A stretch of 46,164 nucleotides of DNA from Verrucomicrobiaceae bacterium (lineage in GTDB: Bacteria; Verrucomicrobiota; Verrucomicrobiia; Verrucomicrobiales; Akkermansiaceae), in NCBI GenBank assembly GCA_027487435.1, contig JAIYDP010000015.1:1-46164 (forward strand), read 5' to 3'. Under the pieces are notes generated by a model, which had not been told where the DNA came from, made no database searches, and saw only the letters and a list, made by a program, of their open reading frames with translations. Below are positions 1 through 11,434 of the stretch, piece by piece. A program made the position numbers and the translations under genes. The first letter of the stretch is position 1; each line of letters begins with the position of its first letter.

Positions 1-1278
1 GGTATTTTCACTACCGCATGCTTCCGTCGTCGCCGCACTCGACGTTTGGGTTTCAAGATCTTTTCGGCGCACATCAGAGCATGATGAGACTTTTGAGGCC
101 ACATGTCATCAACATAGAAACACCCGCTTTCCGTTAAAGATTCATTTGACGGTGGGTTGCACCAATAGTTAACGGCCATGTGTACCTTTGAAATTCCGTC
201 CGACCAAGAAGTCACCTCATGAAACCAACTTGCAGGAAGGAAGAGCGCATCCCCAGGATTCAGGATTACCTCTGCTCTGTTCAAATCTCGGTCATCACTC
301 CTGCTCCCATTGTGCAAAAATCCAGCATGTATTTTGGAAAAACTAGGGGGATTCTCCTGTTTCTTTCGCTTCTTTCGGCGCTCAAAGTCAATTTCTGCAT
401 CCAACTGAGACTCCAAGGCTTTGTCAATATGTTCTTCGCTTTCAAATAAATTTCCAAACTTTTCCTCCAAAGCTTTGTCGATTGCAAACTCGCTGATGAT
501 ATCATCCGTAGCTCCATCAGATCGCGTTACTTTCTCATAGTTTAGAAGGCCATTCCAGTGGAGACGACAAGGATTTCCATGCAGCCGCATCTTCTTGAAG
601 TCGCTTGGAGGGAACAAAGTAAACCGCTTGCGTCCTCCGATAAGCACATACAGATTATCATGAAAGTCATGGTGAAGACCAGAAGAGGATCCATCTGTCG
701 ACCTCCCAATCCACAGGTTGACTTGCTCGAGGGCATAGCCCGAAAGAAGTTCAGGCTTCAGAGGAATAGATCCAAGAAGCGCACATACTGGAGGTGGGAA
801 TGTTGACGAGAACAATTCAAAGTCTTCGTCTGAGAGCCCAGAAAAATGATGACGATTACAAAAATTGTCTCCATGGTATTGAGTTGTGAGATAAAGCCTT
901 TCGTTTCCCTCGGAAATTCGATGAATAAATTCAGAAAACAACATGGAAATCCGCTGCGCCGAGCTTCCAAATGAGCCCAGCGGACCCATCGGCTCCACGT
1001 CAACTTGGAGGTGGCCAGCCATCTGGCTCAGATTCTTCAGGCTCTGAGACGTAAACCCAAGGAATGCTGTTTCACCATTGAATGAGAATCGACTATTTGA
1101 CAATTTCTGATGACAACTAGAATGTCAGTCACCGAACTGACAAATCTCTGCCTGGAGACCGAGAACTTACGAATGGAAGAATCTGCTCGGCACTGACGGA
1201 TCCGTGTAGCTCAGCAACCTTGTTTGCCCATTCTAATTTACTTCCTTGCGTGTCAGGCTTAGCGTTTGGATTCGGCAT
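1..1278 (-). CDS. JmjC-domain (cupin_8-type) oxygenase, 3' end cut by window
   Basis: Probably an Fe(II)/2-oxoglutarate oxygenase (protein hydroxylase or demethylase). Exon 1 runs 1278-1171, a 64-nt intron 1170-1107 follows, and exon 2 stays open from 1106 to the window edge. The iron-binding triad is visible: H-H-D at about residues 181-183 (motif LHHDFHDNLY, followed by GGRKRFTLFPP) and the distal His in PASWFHEV. Between these strands lies an insertion of roughly 65 acidic and basic residues carrying an RRKKRKK-like nuclear signal. After the distal His the frame continues into a second very basic stretch (KRRVRRRRK) and is then truncated. The start was chosen because exon 1 reads cleanly into exon 2 and lies 58 bp from the divergent PP2C gene. 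Substrate unknown; the family assignment is firm. Confidence 0.85.
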
Positions 1279-1336
1279 GAGTGAACAACTTTTTAAAAAC
1301 TCTATTTCCTTTCATTACCTTTCCCATCAAAGAGCC
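1279..1336. promoter_or_regulatory. Divergent intergenic promoter, 58 bp
   Basis: The start codons of the JmjC gene (-) and the ankyrin-PP2C gene (+) are 58 bp apart. The spacer is T-rich on the plus strand, with no clear TATA box. It must serve both genes unless one start is misplaced. Confidence 0.5.
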
Positions 1337-3241
1337 ATGTCGTTCTTTGCAGCAGCACGACGAGGAGATCTCGTTGCTGTTCAGGCGGCTGTCAATAGTG
1401 GCCGCAGCGTCAATGAAAAATTTCAAGTAGACTTCTCCACGATTGCGCTAAGACTGCAAGGGGGACAGGAGCTTGCTTCATTTCGCATGCCAAGGAGACA
1501 ATGCAGCACTGGTTAAATTTCTTCTCGAGCACAGTGCAGATCCCAACGCTATTGACAAGGTGTCGCTTCCTTAGTTTTCTTATTACCGCAGTTCAATCAT
1601 GATACTCCACTTCACGTTGCTTGCGATGAGTCCAGCGACGACGTCGTTCTGCTTCTCCTTCAAGCTGGTGCAGATCCGAACATACCAGAGCTAGTCTGTT
1701 GACACATCTCCCTCAATTCACTGCTTTAGAGTGCAAATGAAACCCCTTTGTTTGTTGCAGTTGGCATGGGCAGGGTTTCGATCATCAAGGTTTTACTCGA
1801 TCACGGAGCAGATCCAAAGTTTAAGAACAAGGTAGAAATGTCGGGTAGTTGTTGTTGTTTGGGGGACGTATCAATCAGATCGCTATCTGACTGTGAAGTT
1901 CAACAAGAAAGCTGAAAGCTACGCATCGTCAGACGCTGTCATAAATTTGCTGAATTCTTTCGATCCTGAAGTTAGTCTAAGTGACTCAACTCCGCCGACT
2001 TGTCAAAATATTTTGAATTTTGGCTGCATATCGCGTGCTGGCACGTCCGACGAAGGCAGCCCGAAAGAAAATCAGGACTCAATGGCCATCCTTGCGGAAC
2101 AGGGTTGCGTGATCCCTTCCTCAAATTTACAGCTATTTGGCATAATGGACGGTCACGGCCGGAGAGGATCCTTTGTGTCAAGAGAAGCATCAGAATTTGC
2201 AACTACCGAACTACAAGCTGCTCTCATGTCAGCGAAAGATGCAGCAGAAGCCGACGTTCGCCATATCTTCAGAAAGAATTTCTTGCTTCTGCAAAACAAG
2301 TTTGAATCAATGGAAGACCCGTCATTATCGTTCAGTGGGTCCACGATGAGTTGAGGGGTCAATGTGTTCTGGCTTACTTTGAAGTTGTAGCTGCAATCAT
2401 CGGGTCCAAAGTATTTGTAGCAAATGCAGGCGACTCTCGTGCAATTGCTGTTCGCTCGAAGAATGGCCTCTGCGTTGAGCACATCAACATTTTGCACACG
2501 CCAGACCTTCCAGCTGAAAAAGAAAGAATAGAAAGAGTCGGGGGCTTTTATTCAATTGATAACAGATGCAGGCTGGTGGAGTTGTCAGAGCGGAAAGAAA
2601 CCTTGTATCGTCCGATGGTCCAATGAGAGTCTGGCAGTGGGACGGGACTGGCCCTGGCCTCGCTATGTCCCGCTCCATTGGCGATACTGTGATTTTCCTT
2701 CATGCTGTATAATGTTCAAAGGCTGCTCACACTTTTGGGGTCACGGCGGAGCCTGACATATTCGTTTTGAAAATAGATTCATCTCTCAAATACATTGTTA
2801 TTGCATCAGATGGATTGTGGGATATGTTGTCAGATGACGACGTCCTATCAGTTCTGCGGCAATCTAGGTTTGACTGACATTTTGAAATAGTAACCATAGG
2901 CAGGGTTGACCCACAAAGAGCTTGCGAGGTGCTTGAAGATATTGCAAGGTCCACTTGGAAGCTTCGTGATGGGAGATGTGACGATATTTCGGTTATTTTA
3001 TTGTCATTTGAAGCGAGAGAGTCGGGCACCAGCAGCCAGGAGGAATGGATCTCGTAGTGGTGCAGAACAGTACACTTTGGATTACTTTTCAGAAAGAATG
3101 AGCTGTATGTGAATAGCAGAATTTTTTCGGGACTAGGACTCGTTAGAAATTGAGAGGTATGCAGAACCCGCTGTTGAGGAGTCCCTTCCTGCGAAATCAT
3201 TCAGCAAAAGAAAGAATCAAACCTCTGATAGAGGAAGGTAA
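1337..3241 (+). CDS. Ankyrin-repeat / PP2C-type protein phosphatase fusion
   Basis: Predicted metal-dependent Ser/Thr phosphatase with an N-terminal ankyrin module. Three to four ankyrin repeats come first (DTPLHVACDE, ETPLFVAVGMG), in short exons split by 32-36-nt introns. The PP2C domain follows from about 2030: KENQDS and MDGHGRRG (motifs 1 and 2 with metal Asp), SGST, VANAGDSRAI, GPGLAMSRSIGDT, ASDGLWDMLSD and CDDISVILL, so all metal-binding aspartates are present. Introns at 2350-2384 and around 2540 restore the frame between these motifs. The catalytic frame has a stop at 3055-3057. A further pair of introns would extend a basic tail to 3241, and I prefer that model only weakly. The ankyrin repeats probably choose the substrate. 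The start is the first Met before the ankyrin repeats. Confidence 0.85.
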
Positions 3242-3535
3242 TCATCAATTACATCGACAGTGGACGTTGTCACGCCAAGTGCAAGACGCCCTATTCAAGT
3301 TAATCTCTTTTTGACAAGAAAAGGTACCTTCGAAAACAAATCGCAGTCTTAGAGCGATATCTACTGCGATTGAAATAGCTGCGCCTAAGGCATGCAATGT
3401 CAATGTCCCATACCTACAACATGAATAGAAAGGAGATCTTTGCCATACTTCATTTTCCTTAGTTTTTCTTCACAGTGCTTTTGGGTTGCTCGAGAATGTG
3501 TCCTCCGAGACACAACAACATCTTGTGGACCCCCG
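3242..3535. other. Spacer between two same-strand genes; nothing assigned
   Basis: About 290 bases between the PP2C tail and the first secure Met of the next gene. Short open stretches exist on the plus strand (for instance around 3262-3350) but none joins a neighbour in phase. It may hold 3' UTR, promoter or a missed first exon of the downstream gene. Confidence 0.3.
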
Positions 3536-6249
3536 ATGAAGTGCAGCGGCCTCTTTCGAAACTCATCTGTGGCAGTGAACCCTACAAAGGCGAAGCGAAC
3601 AATCCATTCAGATGTACAATTTCCTGTTAAATACGCGTATTTAATCTCATAGGCTCATCGGTTTGTCAATGAAATCTTCCCAACTGCCTGGTGTCGTTCC
3701 CGATGATGGAGATCACAATCCGAAGAACCAAATCAAAGAAGGAGCATGGCAGCACCATGATTCTGGTGATTGGAGCCTAAATCATTGCAAACTGCTGTAC
3801 TTGCTGTCCGAGTATGCAAGACCTGCACTGTCTGTGGACGACAAAGAAGGATGGATTAGAAGGTTTCAAGTTGAATGTGTCACTGATTCAGCAGCGTTCC
3901 ACTCAACGTCTTGATTTACGAGTGCATTGTTGGGGGCATTTTGGACTACGACTACTCTCCGTTTTTAACTCTTATAACACAGGATGGACATTCACAGAGA
4001 AAATTTCTCAACATATCTCAAGAAGGCAAGTCTGCGATTGATGACTTGCGAGAGGCAAAACTAATCAATGGTTTGAAATTGAGCTCAGAAGACTTTCAAC
4101 CAATCACTTCGTATCAAGTGAGCAAAGCAGGAATGGATTTTATTCAAAAATTTCCTCCAGAGCTGAGAAGGCAAGTCGATTCAGTCATCAAGCATCATGG
4201 ATACGACGGATACAAACCAATACAAGTCGCTGTCGTTGATGACAAATTTGTGCTCAAGTACGAAAACGAAAAGGTCAGAGAATCAAACGTGGACGAGACG
4301 GAAGATGTTTCATACGTTTCGAGTCCCTTTCTTCCTGCATGTGTGCGAATATCCGACAAAGAGTTGACGTCTAACTCCCATCGAAGCCACGAGAGTGCAA
4401 CTGGGTCCAGCAACATCAAAGATGAACTAGACGAAGTGAGACATCAATTTGGTAGACTGACGAGTCAGGCGATTCATTTGAGCAACGTTAATATTATGAT
4501 CGGAGAATGGATTCCCTTCGGTTCCAACCAGATTGTGGCTTTGAATGAAAGATTAGGATCCATGGATCGGTGCCAAGTAGGCTTTTCGGGACGCTTCTGA
4601 ACTCGTAGGGTGGCCTTTTCACTGCAATGGTGGACTCGAACCCCACGGACACACAATTTGAGGTTGCAACTGGGTTGACCCAAGTTTCCATCCTTGACTT
4701 CGACATTGTTCGCTTCATTAATTTTGAAGCAGAAATCAACTACCCGGAGGAAGAAGGAATAGTGCAAGTTGAAAACTTTGGAATGCATTTATCCGTGGAT
4801 GGCTCTGTGTATTATGGCATGAAGATAGAGGCAATCCTCAATAGGAAAGCCGATGACATCTCTCTGGACTTGCTCAGTCGGCTCTTCGTCGATGTGCAAC
4901 AAGATTCATCAAAAATTGTCAATGATCTCCTCTCAGCGTACCAAAGGAGTCTGCTTGAGATGATTTTCACTGGAGATGCGACAAATAGGGGGAAAATGAA
5001 TCTGATCTTTGCAGAGGCGATATCGCCTCAGATGGATGCATCGTCATACATGGACAGAAGCACATACGAGAATGAGCTAAAGCAGATCATCGGCGATGTC
5101 CAGAGCGTCACCAATATATCGTCAATGGATCTTGCCTTTTTGGGGCGTGATGGGATTATATTTGCCGGGCCCAATTGCAGAAAGCATGAAAGGCTCATCA
5201 TGGCTCACTTCAGCTTGCTGGTGAGGGAAGTGTTCATAAGAAATTTCTTCGTCCGCACCTTCATTTTGGATGATTCGTTGAAACGAATCCGAGCGCTTAT
5301 CATGACACATGAGAAAGATCCCAACAACATTCCCCGCGTTCGAACAATGCTCAACGAAGTCTCTCGCCAGACTATACTGCTCCAAGAAATTTTGAGCTAT
5401 CTGGCGGAGAGCCTGGAAGAGCTCCCTGAAGTCGATGATCCGACGGATGCCATAGGGACTGCGCTGTTCCGAACTTTGAGGCCCAAGATACTGAGGGAAG
5501 AAGTACAAAGCCGTGTCAAAGATTTGGAAAAATTGGTTCACGGTGCCAATGCGGAGCTGGGCAATCTCGCAGCAATGACGGATGTGATCAACACAAAGCA
5601 GTTGGAAGAAGTATTCAAAGGGGTTGAAGCAAATACGAAAAGTCTTGTCGATGCATCTGCGGCAACGGAGAGAGCTTCAGCGAGTCTTCAAGTGATGCAG
5701 GTAATTTTGGCTGGAAGCTTCGCGTTTGCAATCGTCGACCGCATTTCTGGTGGGACTTTGGGGGTTGATGTGCCGCAATGGGTCGTGGACTTCGTAGTTA
5801 CGCCTATTATTTCTGTTCCTGGCCTTTGGTTTGCTCTCAACATTGGCTGGCTTGTATTGTTCTGCACTCTGCTTATTCTGTTGATGCGATTTCTGGAGCG
5901 CCAAGCAACAGGATTCTTGTCCCTACGAATCAAGCCAAACGTGAAAGTCGACGTGGCAAAATTGGAAAGTTTTCTTGCCAAAAAAGCAATTGAAGTGTCT
6001 GATGTTGTCACAGAACCCCTTTTGGATATCAAGAAAGTCACTTGGAAAGAAGATGATTCAAAGCTGTGGAAAGGGCCTCCTCCAAGAGTAGAAATTACTT
6101 ACGATCGAAAGAATGGCTTCTTACTTTCAATGCTATTTCAGCTGGACAAGAAGAAGTCCAAACTAACCGAAGAAGACGTCATCCGAACCATGGAGAAAGA
6201 GCTTAAAGACACTGAAATAATTGTTGATGAGCTGCTGACTCTGTATTGA
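3536..6249 (+). CDS. Large conserved two-TM membrane protein, function unknown
   Basis: I do not recognise the family. The model splices five exons: a short N-terminal part (MKCSGLFRN), two small exons joined through STMILYARPALSVDDKEGWI, a 229-codon block to 4576, and after a 33-nt intron a 540-codon block ending at 6249. The middle is soluble alpha/beta sequence. Near the C terminus, after a coiled-coil-like stretch (5480-5690), come two membrane segments at about 5700-5765 and 5815-5890, then a soluble tail of about 110 residues. This TM hairpin after a helix is reminiscent of CorA or Rmd1/DUF155 topology, but no diagnostic motif was seen. The 5' end is the least certain part; alternatives lie between 3440 and 3536. 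It shares its strand with the upstream gene, one of only three breaks in the window's alternation. Confidence 0.65.
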
Positions 6250-6287
6250 TTATATGTCAAATAGAATACAATCGTCTGAGAAAAATA

Positions 6288-7189
6288 TCAAGAGTTCCGG
6301 GGTTTTTTGGTTGCATTTTCGTTGCCAGACTCGTGCGACTTTTTCCCGGAGTATCTAAGTCTGAACATGTTCTTAAAATTCAGCAATGATAATTCAGTCT
6401 TTGTAATTGCAAACAAAAGATAAATTACTTTCACATCATCGACTTGAACACAATAGCTTGCAATTTGTTCCTTGACATATTTCTGAGGAGTTATTTCCAA
6501 CAAAAAAGCAGAACCGGATTCTGGCTTAAGGCACTTGAAATCTCCGCTAGCGTAAGCTGATCCTTTCTTTCAAACATTTCGAAAACTCTCACACGCAGGG
6601 CCTCCGAACTCATCTTTTCCAGCCGCTCGTTGTGTTGCACCACGTGATGCAACACAGAATTTTCGAACCCCTACAAATTTGAGGTAAAAGGAAGCGTTCT
6701 ATGTACGCCTTTCGTTTGCTCTTCCATTGCCTTCGTTTTCCTCGGAGTGCTCTCAACTCGTGGAGGAATCAAATCCAACCTCAAGTCCATGACATTGGCG
6801 ATCCGGCCCAGAACAACAACATCGTCGCCCTCCGAGTTGGGAAGCTTTCTTGATCCGGCTGGATCTATACAATTATTAAATATCGAGTCTCTCATGCCGG
6901 GTTGGAGCTGACTGAGAACTGCTTGTGCACTCCTATCCTCAGAGAGCTTGAAAGATCCTTTGCGTTCACCAGAGGGAAGTGCCAGAATAAGGGTACCCTT
7001 TCACATTCAGAGGCTTTTGAGAAAGAGTACTTCGAATGAAGAATTGAAAGTTATTTTGCCGACTGGGCTTTCTTGTGGTTGCTGCAGCAATACTTCGGCA
7101 GTAGAATGCGGGAGTTTCAGAATCCAAAATGGCTTTTGGGCGTTGACCGTGCTCAATTTGCGCAAATATCGACTTTCCACCTGCTCCAT
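6288..7189 (-). CDS. GTF2F2: Transcription initiation factor TFIIF subunit beta (RAP30)
   Basis: Partner of TFIIF-alpha that recruits RNA polymerase II to the promoter. Five exons: 7189-7031, 6997-6707, 6670-6515, 6482-6435 and 6371-6288, with introns of 33, 36, 32 and 63 nt. The N-terminal half has the dimerisation-fold signature (KPFWILKLP, SPVGKITF, then KGSFKLSED). The C-terminal winged helix reads RVRVFEMFERKDQLTLAEIS, QNPKYVKEQIASYC and NMFRLRYSGKKS, matching the family's KxLKEIL...YELKPEY region in order. Length is near 250 residues, as usual. The start Met lies 38 bp from the divergent ELP1 start. The spliced reading is continuous and every intron is GT-AG. Confidence 0.85.
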
Positions 7190-7227
7190 TGTCCAAACAA
7201 ATTGGGCTTGTTCTCTTTGTTACGTGC
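7190..7227. promoter_or_regulatory. Divergent promoter TFIIF-beta / ELP1, 38 bp
   Basis: Only 38 bp separate the two start codons. Two transcription-related genes (initiation factor and Elongator scaffold) therefore share one regulatory interval, which would favour co-expression. Confidence 0.5.
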
Positions 7228-10200
7228 ATGCAGAATTTACTGATTCAATTCTGTCGGAGATTTGCCTTCCCTTTGTGCACAGATCGATTTGCAGTGCATC
7301 CAGATGGCAGTAAGGTAGCAATTGTTTCAGCGAGGAAGCTTTTTGTGCGTGGGTGGGCGACATCAGAAGTAGATCTGTCACATTGTCTGTGACAATGCAG
7401 TCTTGCAACGAATACGACCTAGAAGTCACTCCCATCGCTGTTTTCTTTCTTCCAGACACTGAAAGCATTGCTCTACTTTCGGACTCTGGGGTGATTGGGC
7501 AGATCAGCCCAGACACAAATGAAGTACAAATGTGTGTGGGGGATCTTGACCTGCTCAGTGTCGGCTTGTGGGAGAGATTGAAGGAGGTATTCAGGATTCC
7601 GTTTTGTCTCCTGATCAGGACATCGTATCGATTTTGTCGTCAGATCGAGTTCTCATTTTCATGTCCCAAAGTTGGGAACCTATAACAGAAATTCACCTCC
7701 CTCCAACAAAACTCCAGGGGCTTACTAAGGGTAACATTTCCTGGAGAGGAGACGGGAAATTTCTCTGCGTGCGAGAAATTACGAATCGGATGGGGCACAC
7801 CGCTGATTCGAGACAAGGGTACCTGTATGTCTACGACCGAAGCCTCAAGCTGGTTCATGAATCCGTCGATTTGATTCAATCCATTGACTTAGCCTTCTCA
7901 TGGCAGTGTATTTTCCGTCTTTTGCATTTTACTCGTCAGGCCTAGCGGAGGCACCATAGCCGTTGGTGTACATGTGAATGGCCTTCCTTCTATCTCTCTG
8001 TTTGAAAAGAATTGCCTTCCACATGGCTTGTTTCATCTCAGATTTTCTGCTTCTGTACTATCTGCAAGCTACAACAGCAACTCTGAGCTTTTGGCGATAT
8101 CAGGAGAGTATCTGGATGTGCACATTCGATTTCAACATATTTATTCGTCAGAGATATTATGTCCAGATATGGTTCAGAGCGAATTATCGGTGGCACTTGA
8201 AGCATAGCCGAGTTTACAAGGCGTTTTCTCAAATCATTTGGCATCCCATCGATCCATTGCAACTTGCAGTGATGGAGCATGGTTCAAGAGTTGCTCTATT
8301 TCTCACCTTTGCAGGTTCTGCCATTGAGTTTATCGAAGTATTCCTGACGCCAACCTCCGACCTCTGCGGTCATGGTGTTGGATGTAATCTGGTCGTTGAC
8401 GGAGGTTAACGTTCTGTGAAGAAATTAATTTTCCAGAATTTATTCAGATTTATCCATATTTGCTTTCAATTACACCTGCTCCTCTTTCAAACATCATGCT
8501 TCTCGCTGGTCGTCCCCTTGTCCATGTTGCTGCTGCTGGAGAGCATGTGGCTGCAGTCACAGATGAAAACCAATTAGTGCTGTGGAGAAACGTTTTGTCC
8601 GAAGAAGCTCTCAAGTCTGCATTGTCTAGAGAAGGAGTTTTCGATGTTCCATCCTCGGATGTTGTCTCTCTCCAGTCCAAAAAATCACTCTGTATGACCT
8701 AATCAATCAGATGCGGCCCATCTTCATCACATTTTGGTTTCTTTTCTGACTCACTTCTTTGCTTGTGTCATCACGTGAACGGTACTTCCTTTTTGTTGAC
8801 AGTGTTCTCTGTTTGTGGGGAGATCATCACGTCGTTCCCCGTCGAAAATATTTCTGGCGGTCTCTTCTTCAACCGTCATGGGGTTTTCTTTCAGTCATAC
8901 GAGTCATTTTGGCGTATTGTTGATGAAAATGGCACTCCGAAACTCGAAATGTGTCCTTCCAGCATCCCGTTTTCGGTAGCGTCGTTTGCGATTGACGAAG
9001 AAAACGTATGGAACAGCTTTTGTTTTAACAGCAAGGCGTTCGTTGTCGGGCTGTCGAAGAGAGGACGATTGGCTATTCGGGATTCGGTAACACAAGGAGT
9101 AACGTCGTTTGTGTTGCACAAGAAGCATGTCTTGTTCACCACTTCGACGCATTTGCATGCCGTTGATATTTCCAATGGTTATTCTTGCAGTCATACCTGA
9201 TTCGTTAGGTCAGTGCATAGATAAGCGCCCAATCGACCTGAATTCGGTCATCGTATCGGCCCCAATAACTTCATACGTTGTCATCCTTGAAGCTCCAAGG
9301 AAAAATATTGAAACGATTGCTTTTCGGCCGTTGCTTCTTCAAGTTGCCATTGATAGCTTGCTCCAGTATGAATTTCCTGCAATGTCTCACGTTCCCAGGG
9401 ACAAGTATTTTGAAGTTCTTGTTCTTTTACGCCGTCACCGGGTCGACCTCAACATTTTATTTGACTTTGACCCTCCTCGATTTGTAGCGAACGCTGAAGC
9501 AATGATTAGGGGTGGTCCGAGCGTCGATGTGCTGAATGCATTCATTGCCGCTCTCAGGTTTTCCAATGCTTGCTCTTCTTACCATACAACCAAACAGGAA
9601 CGGCAATGTGATTGAGACATTGTATCCTTTTCTCCACAAGTGCTCTAGTGGGTTGTTTGAAAACAAGGTCTCTTATATATGTGATGTCCTCCGCGCTGCA
9701 ATGTCTGTTGTAGATTCCAAGAAGTTTAGTTGTCAGTTCTTGTGTAACGCTCTCAGATACTCCCTCGCCATACTGTTGTGCTATGTTAAGAAGAGCCCAC
9801 CCGATATTCCAGCTGCTTTATCTGCAGTGAAATCGGATTGTAATAAGATATGCGGCGAGTTGACTCTCCAGCCGATCTAGACGAAGGACTCACGATGCTC
9901 AATTTCTTGGTTCCGAATGCAGAGCTCTTTGAAGCTGCTCTTGGATTGTATGACCTTCCCCTTGCTGCCCGAATTGTGGCCAAGGGGCAGAACGACCCTC
10001 AAGAGTTTGCGCCGCTGTTGCGCAAATTTTCTGCCTTGCAAGGGTATGCTCAGCTTGCAGCCATTGATATTCATCTTTCGCGGTTTGAAACGTATTTGAA
10101 TTGGTCATTTTTAACTGACCTGGAAGAGCTCTGCACCATCTTGCATTGTCAGACGCACAATGGCCAGACATAGAAGAGGTTGTATTGAAATCAAAATTGT

Positions 10201-11378
10201 TCAGTCTGGCCCTGAAGCTGTTTCCGCTGCATCGGGTGCGCATATTGCCACTTTTTGGTCAAGATCTCTTGTCCCGGAGAGCCTACGAGCAAGCTGCACA
10301 TGGTCCTCGTCTAGTTGCAACCCGTTTTAATGTCACAGTGTTTTTGTCCAATGGGCAACGGGAAGATGCGCTGGATTGCTTTATGGAGGATCAAAATGTC
10401 TGCCAAGTGCTGTTCCTTGCTCCAAATGTGTTCAACGGTCACAAGCTGACATCGGTACTTCGATCGTTTGCAGACTCGTTACTGAGCGCGTCGCGGTTTC
10501 AAGTACGTACGTGTCAAATGTTGTAATGAATGTAGGATGCTGCGGATGTGTTGAAAGGTTCACTCGACGACGTAGACACAGCGGTGTCAGTCCTCATTCG
10601 CGGGCGCCTCTGGTTCCGCGCTCTGTCGCTTGTTTGTTACGTCAGCGTTGTTCCTCATTCCATAGTGTGCCTCTGCCAAGCGACGCGATCTCGTAGAGAC
10701 CATCGTGCAGCCTGCGCTAGAGTTTGCTCAATTGCATGCGGTAGTGGGCATGCGAGATCGCCTTAGAGACATTGTTCGTTGTTGCGAAAGGCTTAAGATT
10801 ATGAAGGAAACATCAACTATGATGGCTGCATTGGGTCTAGTGTGGAGTCACGCCTCTAAAGACCCAGACTTGAGGCGAGGAAACGATGATATGGCTTCGG
10901 AGACTGCCTCAGTCGCTGATTCGTCCACGTCGTTTGCATCGTCAAGAGCCTCATCTGCTCGTTCAAGAATGTTAGCACTTCTTTGCTTTTCCCACCGTAC
11001 AGGAGCGCGAGGTCGATTCGAAAGAAATCTAGGAAGGTTCGGGAAGGATCCGCCAATGAAGGCGAATTCCTCTTACAAACGATTCGATCATCAAGTCCTT
11101 CACAGGCCTATTCTGGTCGATTTATCTTCCTTTTTCTTAATGTGATAGATGACATCTGCGCGCTGTGCAAGGCCCTATGTTTGCTGTCCTTAGAGAACTT
11201 GGCTTTTTCGTTGTGCCATGCATTCGTCTCACTCATCTTCCAAACTGAGAAGTTGACAAAAGAAGCGGAGGTGAGCTTCTCGTCACCAGTCTTCGAAGCC
11301 ATCGTCTCTCTTGGCGTTATCGCGACAGATTTTGAATTCGATACTATTGCTGACCTCGAAGATGAGGCACCAGAGTAA
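7228..11378 (+). CDS. ELP1: Elongator complex protein 1 (IKI3/IKBKAP homologue)
   Basis: Scaffold of Elongator, which makes the 5-carboxymethyl modification of tRNA wobble uridine. The N-terminal beta-propellers show MQNLL at the start, VGEIEGGI, LSPDQDIVSIL, NISWRGDGKFLCV, LYVYDRSLKLVHES, VQIWFRANYRWHLK and GVTSFVLHKKHVLFTT, all in family order. The C-terminal helical half has NAELFEAALGLYDLPLAARI, TALHHLALSDAQW, SLALKLFPLH, ADVLKGSLDD and the Ser-rich SETASVADSSTSF segment before the basic linker. More than fifteen introns of 28-56 nt were resolved, including 8675-8710 (36 nt). The model stops at 11376-11378, after DLEDEAPE. The usual C-terminal extension beyond this could not be joined in phase, so the true end may be slightly different. 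Confidence 0.9.
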
Positions 11379-11434
11379 ATACGAAATTTACGTGGTTTGT
11401 AGGTCCCATGGGATACAATATTGCTCGAGGCCAA

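Noticed and set aside
2339..2355. A 17-nt intron in the PP2C domain
   Set aside because: A 35-nt intron at 2350-2384 keeps SGST and the normal spacing to ANAGDSR.
2727..3200. 157-codon minus-strand frame
   Set aside because: It overlaps the PP2C catalytic exons on the other strand and has no recognisable features.
8692..8710. A 19-nt intron in ELP1
   Set aside because: A 36-nt intron at 8675-8710 gives a fully open in-phase reading through the next segment and fits the usual size.
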